NCBI GenBank assembly: GCA_030147845.1
Contig: JASBUN010000031.1
Coordinates: 26,158 to 90,157 of the forward strand
Length of the DNA stretch: 64,000 bases
Reading direction: 5' to 3'
Source: Gammaproteobacteria bacterium
GTDB lineage: Bacteria; Pseudomonadota; Gammaproteobacteria; JASBUN01
The position numbers and the translations under genes were made by a program. The notes beneath the pieces were generated by a model, which saw only the letters and a list, made by a program, of their open reading frames with translations, was not told where the DNA came from and ran no database searches. This document shows positions 18,659-26,880 of this stretch, piece after piece. Position 1 is the first letter of the stretch. The number at the start of each line of letters is the position of its first letter.

Positions 18659-19509
18659 ACATGGGAGATGTCCAACGTGGTTACTATACACCGGACCAAA
18701 GTCCATATCCGATCATACTCGCGGCGAGCCTGTTTCTCATGGCGCTCGGTGCGGTACTCGAAGTAAACGGTCATGATGTTGGCAGTTGGTTTCTTCTGGC
18801 GGGCGGGGCCTCATTAATTTTTGTGCTGTTCGGGTGGTTCGGCAAAGTAATCGGCGAAAGTCGGCGCGGGCTTTACTTCGCCAAGGAGGACCGTTCATTC
18901 CGCATGGGGATGGCTTGGCTCATTGCATCCGAGGTGGTGTTCTTCGCCAGCCTCTTCGGTGTTCTGTTCTACGAACGCAATATCGCCGTACCGTGGCTGG
19001 CTTCACTCGACCCCAACTATACCCCGTGGTTGCATTTCACCAGTGCATGGCCCACGTTCGGCCCCGCAGGGAAGCCTTTCGTAGCCATGAAGCCATGGGG
19101 CATTCCGGCACTCAACACTGCAATTTTGCTGAGTTCAGGTGCGACCGTAACGTGGGCCCATTGGGGCCTACGTAAGAACAAACCGCTGTGGACCAAGGTT
19201 GGATTGTTCTTGACCGTAGCGCTGGGCATTATCTTCCTGTTCATGCAAGTGCACGAATTTCATGATGCTTACACGCATCTGGGTCTGACGCTCAAATCCG
19301 GCGTCTACGGTGCTACGTTTTTTATTTTGACCGGCTTTCATGGTCTTCACGTGACGTTTGGCGTGATTATGTTGACGGTCGTGTTCAGCCGGGCGTTAAA
19401 AGGGCATTTTACCGCCGACAACCACTTCGCTTTCGAGGCAGTCAGCTGGTATTGGCATTTCGTCGATATCGTCTGGTTGTTGCTGTTCGTATTCGTATAT
19501 TGGCTGTAG
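18655..19509 (+). CDS. coxC: Cytochrome c oxidase subunit III
   Basis: Seven-helix subunit that supports the D-channel of subunit I; 284 aa. Typical segments are ASEVVFFASLFGVLFY (helix III with the conserved Glu), QVHEFHDAYTHLGLTLKSGVYGATFFILTGFHGLHV and the C-terminal AVSWYWHFVDIVWLLLF. GTG 18655 has AAAGGGG 8 bases ahead and is preferred to ATG 18661, which is too far from it. Its start overlaps the stop of the preceding small ORF. Confidence 0.95.
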   Translation: MNMGDVQRGYYTPDQSPYPIILAASLFLMALGAVLEVNGHDVGSWFLLAGGASLIFVLFGWFGKVIGESRRGLYFAKEDRSFRMGMAWLIASEVVFFASLFGVLFYERNIAVPWLASLDPNYTPWLHFTSAWPTFGPAGKPFVAMKPWGIPALNTAILLSSGATVTWAHWGLRKNKPLWTKVGLFLTVALGIIFLFMQVHEFHDAYTHLGLTLKSGVYGATFFILTGFHGLHVTFGVIMLTVVFSRALKGHFTADNHFAFEAVSWYWHFVDIVWLLLFVFVYWL

Positions 19510-19680
19510 ACAACCGGCCGACTGTTACCTATCAGGCGTGTCGTCGCCGCACGCTCGCGCGCGATTTGAGTTGCGTGCGGTTCGATCTCGTGTTTGCGTG
19601 AACTCTCCGCAGGCCTAGCGCTTCACGCGCGCGGATTCCAGCCTTGGCGTCACCGGTCACGCGCAACAGTCGATTGAGCC

Positions 19681-20589
19681 ATGTCTACCGCATCTGAATA
19701 CATCCTATACCTGAGCCCGTGGGAATTTTCTCCCACGGTCCTGGTTGTCACGCTGACAACCACGACGGTTTATCTGCGTGGGTTATGGGTTGGGCGCAGC
19801 GCCGGCATTAGCGCCAATCTATGGCGCTGCGCGGGCTTTTTGACGGGTGTATTGCTGATCTACGTGTCCTTACAGACCTACGTCGACTATCTCTCACAAC
19901 ACATGTTCTGGGTACACCGGCTGCAACATCTCGTACTGCATCATCTAGGCCCATTTCTCATCGCGCTTGCCGCACCCGATCGAGTCTTGGCGCGCGGCAC
20001 GCCCGCGTGGTTGTTGCGGCCGTTGCGCGCGCTGTTCAAAGCAGCGCCCATACGGCTCACGTACCGGCTGATCCAAAATCCCGTGATCGCCTGCGTGCTG
20101 TTCGTCGGCTTGATCTACGTGTGGTTGACGCCAGCGATTCATTTCGACGCCATGCTGAGTATATTCTGGTACAAGGTCATGAATTGGAGCATGGTAATCG
20201 ATGGGCTATTGTTTTGGTGGCTGATAGTGGGCCCGAAAAGCCGGTCGTCGAGAATAAGCGCCACCTATGGCACACGCTTGGTCATGCTTCTGGCCGTCAC
20301 CTTGCCACAAATCGCTATCGGCGCCTATATAACGTTCCACAGTACGATCCTATATGGCTCCTACAATATTTGCGGTCGCGCCTGGCCTATATCGGCACTG
20401 GTCGACCAGCAACTAGGTGGTCTAAATACATGGATACCGCCCGCAATGATGAGTGTGGTTGGATTCGCTATCGTCGTGTCACAGTGGACCAAGGCTGAGC
20501 AAGCGCGCGAATACGGGCCGCCGTTGCCCGTCTTTGCCGGTCCAAGCATAGTTGCGAAATTTGCGCGAGATAGCGCGACGTCGATTTAG
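19681..20589 (+). CDS. ctaG: Cytochrome c oxidase assembly protein, Caa3-type CtaG
   Basis: Multi-helix membrane protein of the Caa3_CtaG family, known from Bacillus caa3 oxidase assembly and unrelated to the Cox11-type CtaG; 302 aa. Diagnostic stretches are LQHLVLHHLGPFLIALAAPDR, WLTPAIHFDAM and GAYITFHSTILYGSYNICGR, the His-rich helices probably handling copper. It follows coxC by 171 bases. No Cox11/CtaG gene occurs in the cluster, so this protein may supply copper insertion. Its 3' end abuts a broken acyl-CoA synthetase fragment on the other strand, so the last residues may have been altered by rearrangement. Confidence 0.92.
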   Translation: MSTASEYILYLSPWEFSPTVLVVTLTTTTVYLRGLWVGRSAGISANLWRCAGFLTGVLLIYVSLQTYVDYLSQHMFWVHRLQHLVLHHLGPFLIALAAPDRVLARGTPAWLLRPLRALFKAAPIRLTYRLIQNPVIACVLFVGLIYVWLTPAIHFDAMLSIFWYKVMNWSMVIDGLLFWWLIVGPKSRSSRISATYGTRLVMLLAVTLPQIAIGAYITFHSTILYGSYNICGRAWPISALVDQQLGGLNTWIPPAMMSVVGFAIVVSQWTKAEQAREYGPPLPVFAGPSIVAKFARDSATSI

Positions 20590-20608
20590 CGCGCAAGTTG
20601 GCTGCGGA

Positions 20609-21046
20609 AAAGCCGAACAACTCGGTTGGACCGAAATAGGGATCTACAAGCGCACCGACGATCGCCTCAATCCCGGGCATCATCTCTCGCAACAATATAC
20701 CTTCGATCTCGGCGTCCGTTTGATAGCGACGCGCTGATTCAATCATTTCCGCCACCGTTTGCTGAAGTTCCTTCGCGTCACTTATTCCGACACGCACAGC
20801 ACCAGCTTCCGTTTTGTGCGGAAGCTGCGCCGACTCGAGTTTAGCCACAAGCGGAAATTCAATCGGACACTCCGACATGCTTTGAACTTCGGCAAGCGGT
20901 ACCAATATCTCGCGTACCACGGGAATATCGTACTGGCGTAGAATCGCCTTCGACTGGTATTCCCCTAACGTGAGTTTGTTCGCCGGTAGTTGCAAATCGG
21001 CTTTGGGAATTTGGCGGTCAAGCTTGGCATCCCGCACCGCGCGCAC
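20609..21046 (-). pseudogene. Fragment of acyl-CoA synthetase (ADP-forming), ATP-grasp domain
   Basis: Roughly residues 21-146 of this reading match the ATP-grasp (beta) part of ADP-forming acetate/acyl-CoA ligases: TLGEYQSKAILRQYDIPVV, FPLVAKLESAQLPHKTEAGAV, GILLREMMPGIEAIVGA, DPYFGPTELFGF. After about residue 147 the reading diverges and runs antisense into ctaG. The CoA-binding N-terminal domains and the rest of the ATP-grasp fold are absent. A complete enzyme has about 700 residues, so this is a remnant left by deletion. Confidence 0.8.
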
Positions 21047-21232
21047 CTACATCGCTACAGTTTGGCGGCAGTCTGTGGAGTTAATGTCGCGGCCGAGCGA
21101 ATGGAATATTATTTACAGCTTATATAGCGGGCGGTAGCTGCGATTGTATGCTGGCCGGGCTAAGCACGCCGATCTTGATTGACTGCGCGGAACGCGATCA
21201 AATAGCGCTTCTACGCCAAGGAGAGCGATATT

Positions 21233-22087
21233 GTGGGGTCTGCATCTACCGGAAAGAACATAGACTTCTTTAAAAAATATATGCCTCGGCATCAATCCAA
21301 GGCACCCAAATACGCAATTCTGCGCGAGGCCATCATCAACGCCATCGTTGATGGCTACTGGTCCGAAGGCGATCAACTACCGACCGAAGTCGACCTCGTC
21401 AACATCACACCTTATAGCCTGGGAACGGTCCAACGCGCCGTACAGGGCTTAGTAGCCGATGGATTCATCACGCGTAAACAGGGAAGCGGGTCCTTTGTTG
21501 CGCCGTTACGCAAACGAATCGGTGGCCCGTGGATATACCGTTTCCTCGACCCCGAGGGCGTTGAATTTTTGCCCATGTACACGCGCTTGCTTTCGCGGAC
21601 CTTGTCCACCGTCAACGATGCGAATATTACGCGTTGGTTGATCGGCAGTAGTGCGCGGGAAAAAGTACTGGTGCTTGATCGCATTGTCGTGATCGCCGGC
21701 AACACGAATATATTCAGCCGATTCTTTGTAAATCCAAAACGATTTCCGCTACTCGTCGAGATACCTGCCAGGGAGCTGGATGGCACCAACTTTGCTGGAT
21801 TACTTCATCACACTTATAAGACACCGATACGACACATTGCGCGCACTGCTTCACCGGTTAAACTACCCGCCGAGATTTGTGAGCACATTGATTTGTCGCC
21901 TGGAACGCCCGGCCTCTTGGTCGAAATCGCCGCCAGCGCGAGCCAAACTCTGCCGATTTTTTACCAACAATTATTTATTCCGCCGGGGACGCCGCGATTG
22001 TTTATTTCCGACTCACTTGACGAATGGATAGGAACGTCCGTATCACCTAACCGATGTGGATCTGACGCGGACAGCAAATACGCCTAA
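21233..22087 (+). CDS. GntR-family regulator with UTRA ligand domain
   Basis: 284-aa transcription factor of the HutC/FarR type. The winged helix lies at residues 20-90 (PKYAILREAIINAIVDG, GDQLPTEVDLV, SLGTVQRAVQGLVADGFITRKQGSGSFV). The C-terminal UTRA domain (about 110-265) includes VLVLDRIVVIAG, FARELDGT-like strands and LVEIAASASQTLPIFYQQLFIP. The start is GTG 21233 with AAGGAG ahead. It diverges from the acyl-CoA synthetase fragment, so the two may once have formed a regulator/target pair; its present target is unknown. Confidence 0.88.
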   Translation: MGSASTGKNIDFFKKYMPRHQSKAPKYAILREAIINAIVDGYWSEGDQLPTEVDLVNITPYSLGTVQRAVQGLVADGFITRKQGSGSFVAPLRKRIGGPWIYRFLDPEGVEFLPMYTRLLSRTLSTVNDANITRWLIGSSAREKVLVLDRIVVIAGNTNIFSRFFVNPKRFPLLVEIPARELDGTNFAGLLHHTYKTPIRHIARTASPVKLPAEICEHIDLSPGTPGLLVEIAASASQTLPIFYQQLFIPPGTPRLFISDSLDEWIGTSVSPNRCGSDADSKYA

Positions 22088-22125
22088 ACCGCCGGCGCTG
22101 ATCATCCGCGAGCGCGGCCGATGTC

Positions 22126-23754
22126 TCAAGCAATTTTAAACCGGGTCATGACTTGTTGTAGACGGCCGGCCAGCTCCGTTAGTCCTTCGCTGGAATGGGC
22201 GATCTGTCGTGCGCCCTCGGCATTTTCGTCCGCTCCGCCTTTGATCTCGGCGATATGACGGTTAATTTCTTCCGCGACCGCCGTTTGCTGCTCCGTCGCG
22301 CTGGCGATCTGCGTATTCATGTTATTTATAGTATGAACGGCCGATTCGATAGCAGCCAATGACTGCTTAGCGTCGGCGCCGTGTTGCAAGCTCGCTTGGG
22401 CTTGCTCTTGCCCGTGTCCCATGACGTTTACGGCTTCATCTACGCCCGCGTGCAAACGCTCGATGGTTTGCTGAATTTCATGCGTCGATTTCTGCGTTCG
22501 CTGTGCCAACGAACGCACCTCGTCCGCGACCACTGAAAAGCCCCGCCCTTGCTCGCCCGCGCGGGCCGCTTCAATGGCGGCGTTCAGCGCCAACAGATTG
22601 GTTTGTTCAGAAATACTACGTATGACTTCCAGTACATTGCCTATGTTGTCGCTGTCGTTGGACACCCGATGTATGATGTCGACCGTTTTCGCCACCTCGG
22701 CCGCCAAACTTTCGATGGCGGTAATGGCGGATCCGACTACGGTGAGTCCGCTGTCGGTCTGACGCTCGGCGTCTTTTGCCGCCGCCGCCGCGTCAGTGGT
22801 ATTACGCGCCACTTCCTGCGATGTCGACGCCATTTGTTCGATTGCAGTAGCGACCTGTCGGGTTCTCGACTGCTGCTGATCCACGTTACTCGAAGTCTGT
22901 TCGGCAACCACTAACGTTTGCTCCGCAGCCGTGCTCAGTTGCGTCGCCGAGACGGCAACCTCCTGCATCAGCTTGCCAAGCTCGACCTGAAGTTTTTGCG
23001 CGCTGGATGCAACATGTCCGAGCTCGTCAGTAGTCGTGCAGGTCACTGGCAAGGAGAAATCGCCGAGCGCCATGCGGCTGAGATCTGCTTCCAAGCGCTT
23101 GGCCGGAGTGACGATACCGCGTCGAATCAATAAAGTCGTAACGACGAAGCCAATGAGCAGAAGTCCCGCCACGAGGGCGATACTGATCAGCAAACCCTGA
23201 CGCGCGCGCTGGCGACTAAAAGCCGCTGCGTTCGCGGTATTTTGCCGCAGAGATTTACGCGCCTTGAACAACAACTGGCTCGGTTCTAGCTCGGCTCCCA
23301 GTACGAGTTGATCACCGGCCTTGGCAGAAAAGTAATTGGCCTTAAATTCTTTCATGCCGATTTGGAACGTTTTCAGCATTTTTTGATAGGCTGCTGGAAA
23401 CCGTTGCAGGTATTGGCGGGCATCTGCATTATCAAGCCGCTCGGTCAGTTTTTGTACGCCTTTTTCGATCGCGCGACTCTCGGCGTTAAACTCCGCACTG
23501 TGAGTTTTCAGCGCGTTAGCATCGTCCGTGCGCAGAAGCAGGTCTTTCCAGGTGATGATTTGTAGATCAAGCTGCGCGATCAACTCCTGCACATCGCGTT
23601 CATTGGCGACCGGCACTTGCAACAAATGATGGTAGCTCGCGACGCTACCCCACAGGAGCCAAAATCCGAGAGAAACCGCGGCCAGCAGCAAGCTGGCGCC
23701 ACTGCCCGTTACCGCTAGCAATTTATTCTGAAGGCTGCCTGTAATCCATTTCAT
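22126..23754 (-). CDS. Methyl-accepting chemotaxis protein
   Basis: Transmembrane chemoreceptor, 542 aa. TM1 about residues 12-35, a periplasmic helical sensing domain about 40-185, TM2 188-210, HAMP domain about 211-263, then the cytoplasmic signalling rod with the hairpin tip [20 protein letters not shown] and [20 protein letters not shown] (about 382-420). No CheR/CheB pentapeptide is present at the C-terminus. No che or flagellar genes are nearby, so it is an orphan receptor; its ligand is unknown. A perfect palindrome sits 59 bases upstream of the start. Confidence 0.95.
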   Translation of the reverse strand: MKWITGSLQNKLLAVTGSGASLLLAAVSLGFWLLWGSVASYHHLLQVPVANERDVQELIAQLDLQIITWKDLLLRTDDANALKTHSAEFNAESRAIEKGVQKLTERLDNADARQYLQRFPAAYQKMLKTFQIGMKEFKANYFSAKAGDQLVLGAELEPSQLLFKARKSLRQNTANAAAFSRQRARQGLLISIALVAGLLLIGFVVTTLLIRRGIVTPAKRLEADLSRMALGDFSLPVTCTTTDELGHVASSAQKLQVELGKLMQEVAVSATQLSTAAEQTLVVAEQTSSNVDQQQSRTRQVATAIEQMASTSQEVARNTTDAAAAAKDAERQTDSGLTVVGSAITAIESLAAEVAKTVDIIHRVSNDSDNIGNVLEVIRSISEQTNLLALNAAIEAARAGEQGRGFSVVADEVRSLAQRTQKSTHEIQQTIERLHAGVDEAVNVMGHGQEQAQASLQHGADAKQSLAAIESAVHTINNMNTQIASATEQQTAVAEEINRHIAEIKGGADENAEGARQIAHSSEGLTELAGRLQQVMTRFKIA

Positions 23755-23812
23755 GCTACATCCCCCGTACTATGTGCCCGCGCAGTGTACTGATTAGTAG
23801 CTATTCGGGAAC

Positions 23813-23832
23813 CCGATCAATCAGTTGATCGG
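23813..23832. promoter_or_regulatory. Perfect palindrome upstream of chemoreceptor gene
   Basis: CCGATCAA-N4-TTGATCGG, 8-bp arms with a 4-base centre, 59 bases before the chemoreceptor ATG. The half-site order is the inverse of an FNR box (ATCAA-N4-TTGAT), so FNR binding is not implied. It could be an operator for another dimeric regulator. Confidence 0.4.
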
Positions 23833-24501
23833 CCGACGTTGGAAGGACTTTACCCGCGCGACCGGATATCGGGGCAAGACGCCGCCGGACATAGCTGTGA
23901 ACCTCAAAGACAATGGCGATTTTGCGCTGCACGGATCAACACGGAAGACGGGCATCGACGCCGAATCGATCGCCGGCGACAGCACAAGGCTTGCCGGGAA
24001 GATGAGTGACGGCGCGGACTCAGGGCAATCGAGGCCTCACCGTTGAGGTGTTGACTGGTCAATCCGCGCCGCAGCACGTTGGCCGAAATGATGAAGAGGT
24101 GGCAAATCGCTTGAACAATTGATTGAAGCGGTCTAGCTTCAGTGGGTAAAATACGCCTTGGTTCAATAATTTGTCGGCGGATGAGTTGGTTTCCCTGGCT
24201 GTAGCAGGCGATTCCGGAAACAACGCTAAACGTATAGCACCTAAGACATTAAGCCGGCTGCGTGCAATGATCGGATCGATGAACTTTTGCTTGAATCCGA
24301 CCATTCCGACCGTCCAGCTTTCGGCTGGCGTGCCCTCTTGTGACAACGTCTGGGGTGTGGATCACGTCAAAATTATGGCAATATCGCGTTGATTTTAATG
24401 CGTAATACTCCGAATTCGCTTACCGAACAGGTGCGCAGTCGGCATTCCGTCAACGCACTGCGCCGCATCGCTGATGATGCGCAGGCACAAAGAGTTCGCA
24501 C
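23833..24501. other. Gene-poor stretch before pigment-like operon
   Basis: About 670 bases without a recognisable gene apart from a possible 35-codon ORF at its right end. ORFs of 60-100 codons on both strands have no known motifs. It contains the presumed promoter of the plus-strand operon starting at 24.4-24.5 kb, which I could not place. Confidence 0.5.
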
Positions 24502-24505
24502 ATGA
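24398..24505 (+). CDS. Possible 35-aa ORF coupled to the next gene
   Basis: ATG 24398 opens a 35-codon frame whose stop overlaps the next start as ATGA. The product would be one polar, Arg-rich amphipathic helix (SLTEQVRSRHSVNALRRI). No ribosome-binding site is visible. It could be a leader or the tail of a lost gene; in aryl-polyene loci acyl-carrier-protein genes often precede the COG4648 gene. Weak call. Confidence 0.22.
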   Translation: MRNTPNSLTEQVRSRHSVNALRRIADDAQAQRVRT

Positions 24506-25140
24506 CATTCCGCATTCTGCGCTGGCTGGGTATCGCTGTGCTGGCAATCGGCTATCCGTTGCTCGCGCACTATACGAGCAAATCGGCGCACGACAGCAAT
24601 CTCGGCGCGCTGGTGGCCATTGCCCCGGTGGCCATATTTGCGCTCATACTGGCTTGGCGTTCGAACCAACGTATTTTCTTGTTGGGTGTATGGGCGGTGG
24701 CCGGAGCGGCGCTTTGGGCTGGATGGTCAACCCTTGAGCACCACTTTGGTTTGGTCTATTGGCTGCAATACATGGCGGTACAATTGCTGCTGTTCATGAC
24801 CTTTGCGCGCACTCTCGTCGGCGGACGCCAACCATTGTGCACCCGTCTTGCCGAGGCCGTACACGCACCGTTGACGCCGGAACACAAAATCTATGCGCGC
24901 CAAGTCACCATCGCCTGGACTTTATTTTTCGCCAGCATGGCACTCGTTTCTACCTTGCTCTTGTTCCTGACGCCGTTGAGCACTTGGTCGGTGTTTGCTA
25001 ACTTTTTGACGCTGCCGCTGGTCGCAGTCATGTTCATTGCCGAATATTGGGTTCGAAGATGGATGCTTCCCGATACACGGAATACCCGTATTCTCGACGC
25101 CGTGCGAGCGTTCTGGAAAACCTCGGCGCGTCCGCGTTGA
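24502..25140 (+). CDS. Membrane protein of aryl-polyene loci (COG4648-like)
   Basis: 212-aa integral membrane protein with about five or six helices (WLGIAVLAIGYPLLAHY, LGALVAIAPVAIFALILAW, IFLLGVWAVAGAALWAGW, MAVQLLLFMTFARTL, FFASMALVSTLLLFLTPLSTWSVFANFLTLPLVAVMFIAEYWVRRWML). The loop GRQPLCTRLAEAVHAPLTPEHKIYARQVT and the final EYWVRR are, as I recognise them, hallmarks of the COG4648 proteins in aryl-polyene and xanthomonadin clusters. Role unknown, perhaps in organising synthesis at the membrane. Start ATG overlaps the small upstream ORF. Confidence 0.82.
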   Translation: MTFRILRWLGIAVLAIGYPLLAHYTSKSAHDSNLGALVAIAPVAIFALILAWRSNQRIFLLGVWAVAGAALWAGWSTLEHHFGLVYWLQYMAVQLLLFMTFARTLVGGRQPLCTRLAEAVHAPLTPEHKIYARQVTIAWTLFFASMALVSTLLLFLTPLSTWSVFANFLTLPLVAVMFIAEYWVRRWMLPDTRNTRILDAVRAFWKTSARPR

Positions 25141-25157
25141 TCGTCGAGAATTTTATC

Positions 25158-25325
25158 ATGCCTTTATTACTATCGCTGATCCTGTGCCTAACCCGACGCT
25201 GTCTGCCGACATGGCGATGGCTCGCCAAGCTCAGTCCGGCTGCACCCCGTTTGCGTCACGCGCTTGCGTCGGCCGTCTTTCCGCGTCCACCGCTGCGGCT
25301 TGTCCGCTTGAATTTACCCACATGA
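25158..25325 (+). CDS. Possible 55-aa ORF coupled to the acyltransferase gene
   Basis: A 55-codon ORF between the COG4648 gene and the acyltransferase; its TGA overlaps the acyltransferase ATG as ATGA. The product has a short hydrophobic N-terminus (PLLLSLILCLTRRC) and an Arg/Pro-rich tail. Known aryl-polyene loci carry an AMP ligase and a dehydratase at this point, so this may be a scar from their loss or a small membrane peptide. Ribosome-binding site weak. Confidence 0.28.
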   Translation: MPLLLSLILCLTRRCLPTWRWLAKLSPAAPRLRHALASAVFPRPPLRLVRLNLPT

Positions 25326-26272
25326 CTGCCGGCTCGAGAGACCATCGCACGCGTTGGGCCGAAACCCCCGAGCGCAGCAATATGTTGATGCTGCGAGTCA
25401 TGGCGTGGATTTCGCTGCGACTCGGGCGGCATCCGGCGCGCACAATATTGCATTTGGTCGCCAGTTACTTCCTGTTGTTTTCTCCCCGCGGTCGGCGGGC
25501 GTCCCGGCGTTATCTCGAGCGAGCGCTCGGCCGGCCGGCGCGCTGGCGTGATCAGTACCGTCATTTTTTTACCTTTGCGGCGACCATCCATGACCGCGTA
25601 TATCTGGTCAATCGCTGTTTTGATATCTTTGATTTTGAAGTACATGGTGAAGATCTACTGCACCAACAGCGGGACGGCAATAACGGCTTGTTCCTGATGG
25701 GCGCCCATCTTGGTAGTTTTGAAGTAATTCGCGCAATTGGCCGAAAACACACGAACCTACGTGTGGCCATGGTCATGCATGAAGACAACGCACAGAAGAT
25801 CAACGCCATGTTGGCAGCGATCAACCCGGAGGCGGCGCAGGACATCATCGGCCTTGGACATATCGACTCTATGCTCAAAGTCCGCGAGCGCCTTGAAGAC
25901 GGCTACATGGTCGGCATGCTGGGCGATCGCACGCCAGGTAACGACACTTTGCGCGCGGTAAAAATTCTTGGCGCAACTACGCACTTACCCATTGGGCCGT
26001 TTCGCATGGCGGCGCTACTACGCCGCCCGGTCCTATTCATGACCGGATTGTATTTAGGCGGCAATCGCTACGCCATTCATTTCGACACCCTGGCTGACTT
26101 TTCTACTGTGGCACGCGAGCAACGCGATGAGGCCGTAAACACCGCCATTAACCGTTACGCGGCGCTGTTAGATCATTACTGCCGCTCGGCGCCTTACAAT
26201 TGGTTTAATTTTTTTGATTTCTGGCAACCCGCCACCGCGGCGACGACGACGGCGACGACCTCCAAACCATGA
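25322..26272 (+). CDS. Lipid A acyltransferase-like protein (COG4261 type)
   Basis: 316-aa membrane-associated acyltransferase, relative of LpxL/HtrB, found in aryl-polyene loci. The active site H-x4-E is His129-Glu134 in MGAHLGSFEV; a GDRTPGND loop follows. The N-terminus WAETPERSNMLMLRVMAWISLRLGR and SYFLLFSPRGRRASRRYLERALGR match the family. It probably attaches the polyene acyl chain to a lipid or glycerol acceptor. An in-frame extension to 25037 overlaps the previous gene and has no family content, so ATG 25322 is chosen. Ends in an ATGA overlap with the LolA-like gene; the C-terminal Thr/Ala run is low complexity. Confidence 0.88.
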   Translation: MTAGSRDHRTRWAETPERSNMLMLRVMAWISLRLGRHPARTILHLVASYFLLFSPRGRRASRRYLERALGRPARWRDQYRHFFTFAATIHDRVYLVNRCFDIFDFEVHGEDLLHQQRDGNNGLFLMGAHLGSFEVIRAIGRKHTNLRVAMVMHEDNAQKINAMLAAINPEAAQDIIGLGHIDSMLKVRERLEDGYMVGMLGDRTPGNDTLRAVKILGATTHLPIGPFRMAALLRRPVLFMTGLYLGGNRYAIHFDTLADFSTVAREQRDEAVNTAINRYAALLDHYCRSAPYNWFNFFDFWQPATAATTTATTSKP

Positions 26273-26880
26273 CACGATTGCTTTCCTATCTTATGATCCC
26301 ACTGCAATACTCACGTAAGTTGTTCATCGTACTCGTGCTGGCGTTATTGCCGGTAGTAAGTCATGCGAACAATTGGGATATCGATCAACTCTTGCACGGG
26401 CTTGCGCAGATTCGTACCGGCCACGCGCGCTTTGTCGAAACGAAAACCATCGCAATGCTCGACGCGCCCGTGCAATCGTCCGGTGAACTGTTCTACAGAG
26501 CCCCCGATCATCTTGAAAAGCGCACCTTAAAGCCAAAACCGGAAACCATGATCGTCGATGCAGACACACTGGTCATCGACCGTGGCGGCAAACACTATCG
26601 TCTGCAATTAGACGACTACCCGGAGTTAGCCGCTTTTATCGAAAGCATACGTGGGACGTTAGCCGGCGACCGCAAGGCATTGGAACGCAATTACCAATTG
26701 AGCCTTAGCGGTACAGCCGAGCATTGGACGCTGCTGTTGATTCCAACCAACGAAAGAATGCAGGAAGTGATACGACGCATCAAGATTAGCGGTATGCGCG
26801 ACGCGGTGCACAGTATTGATATACTGCAGGTCGATGGCGATAGTTCAAAAATGCTGATCGAAAAGCTGGCCGCGCAGTGA
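26269..26880 (+). CDS. LolA-like outer membrane carrier protein
   Basis: 203-aa periplasmic protein with signal peptide (cleavage near SHA-NN, residues 35-37) and the LolA-type beta half-barrel: IRTGHARFVETKTIAML, SGELFYRAPDHLEKRTLKP, DTLVIDRGGKHYRLQLDDYP. In aryl-polyene loci a LolA homologue with the MMPL exporter is thought to carry the lipid-linked pigment across the periplasm. Start overlaps the acyltransferase stop by 4 bases and its own stop overlaps the exporter start (GTGA). Confidence 0.9.
   Translation: MTRLLSYLMIPLQYSRKLFIVLVLALLPVVSHANNWDIDQLLHGLAQIRTGHARFVETKTIAMLDAPVQSSGELFYRAPDHLEKRTLKPKPETMIVDADTLVIDRGGKHYRLQLDDYPELAAFIESIRGTLAGDRKALERNYQLSLSGTAEHWTLLLIPTNERMQEVIRRIKISGMRDAVHSIDILQVDGDSSKMLIEKLAAQ

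Noticed and set aside
20468..21046. 192-codon reading as an intact gene
   Set aside because: Only part of an ATP-grasp domain is present and the rest is antisense to ctaG, so it is called a pseudogene.
24059..24346. 95-codon minus-strand ORF
   Set aside because: No motif, no ribosome-binding site, composition unlike the neighbours.
25037..25321. N-terminal extension of the acyltransferase
   Set aside because: It overlaps the COG4648 gene in another frame and has no family content; ATG 25322 fits the family start.
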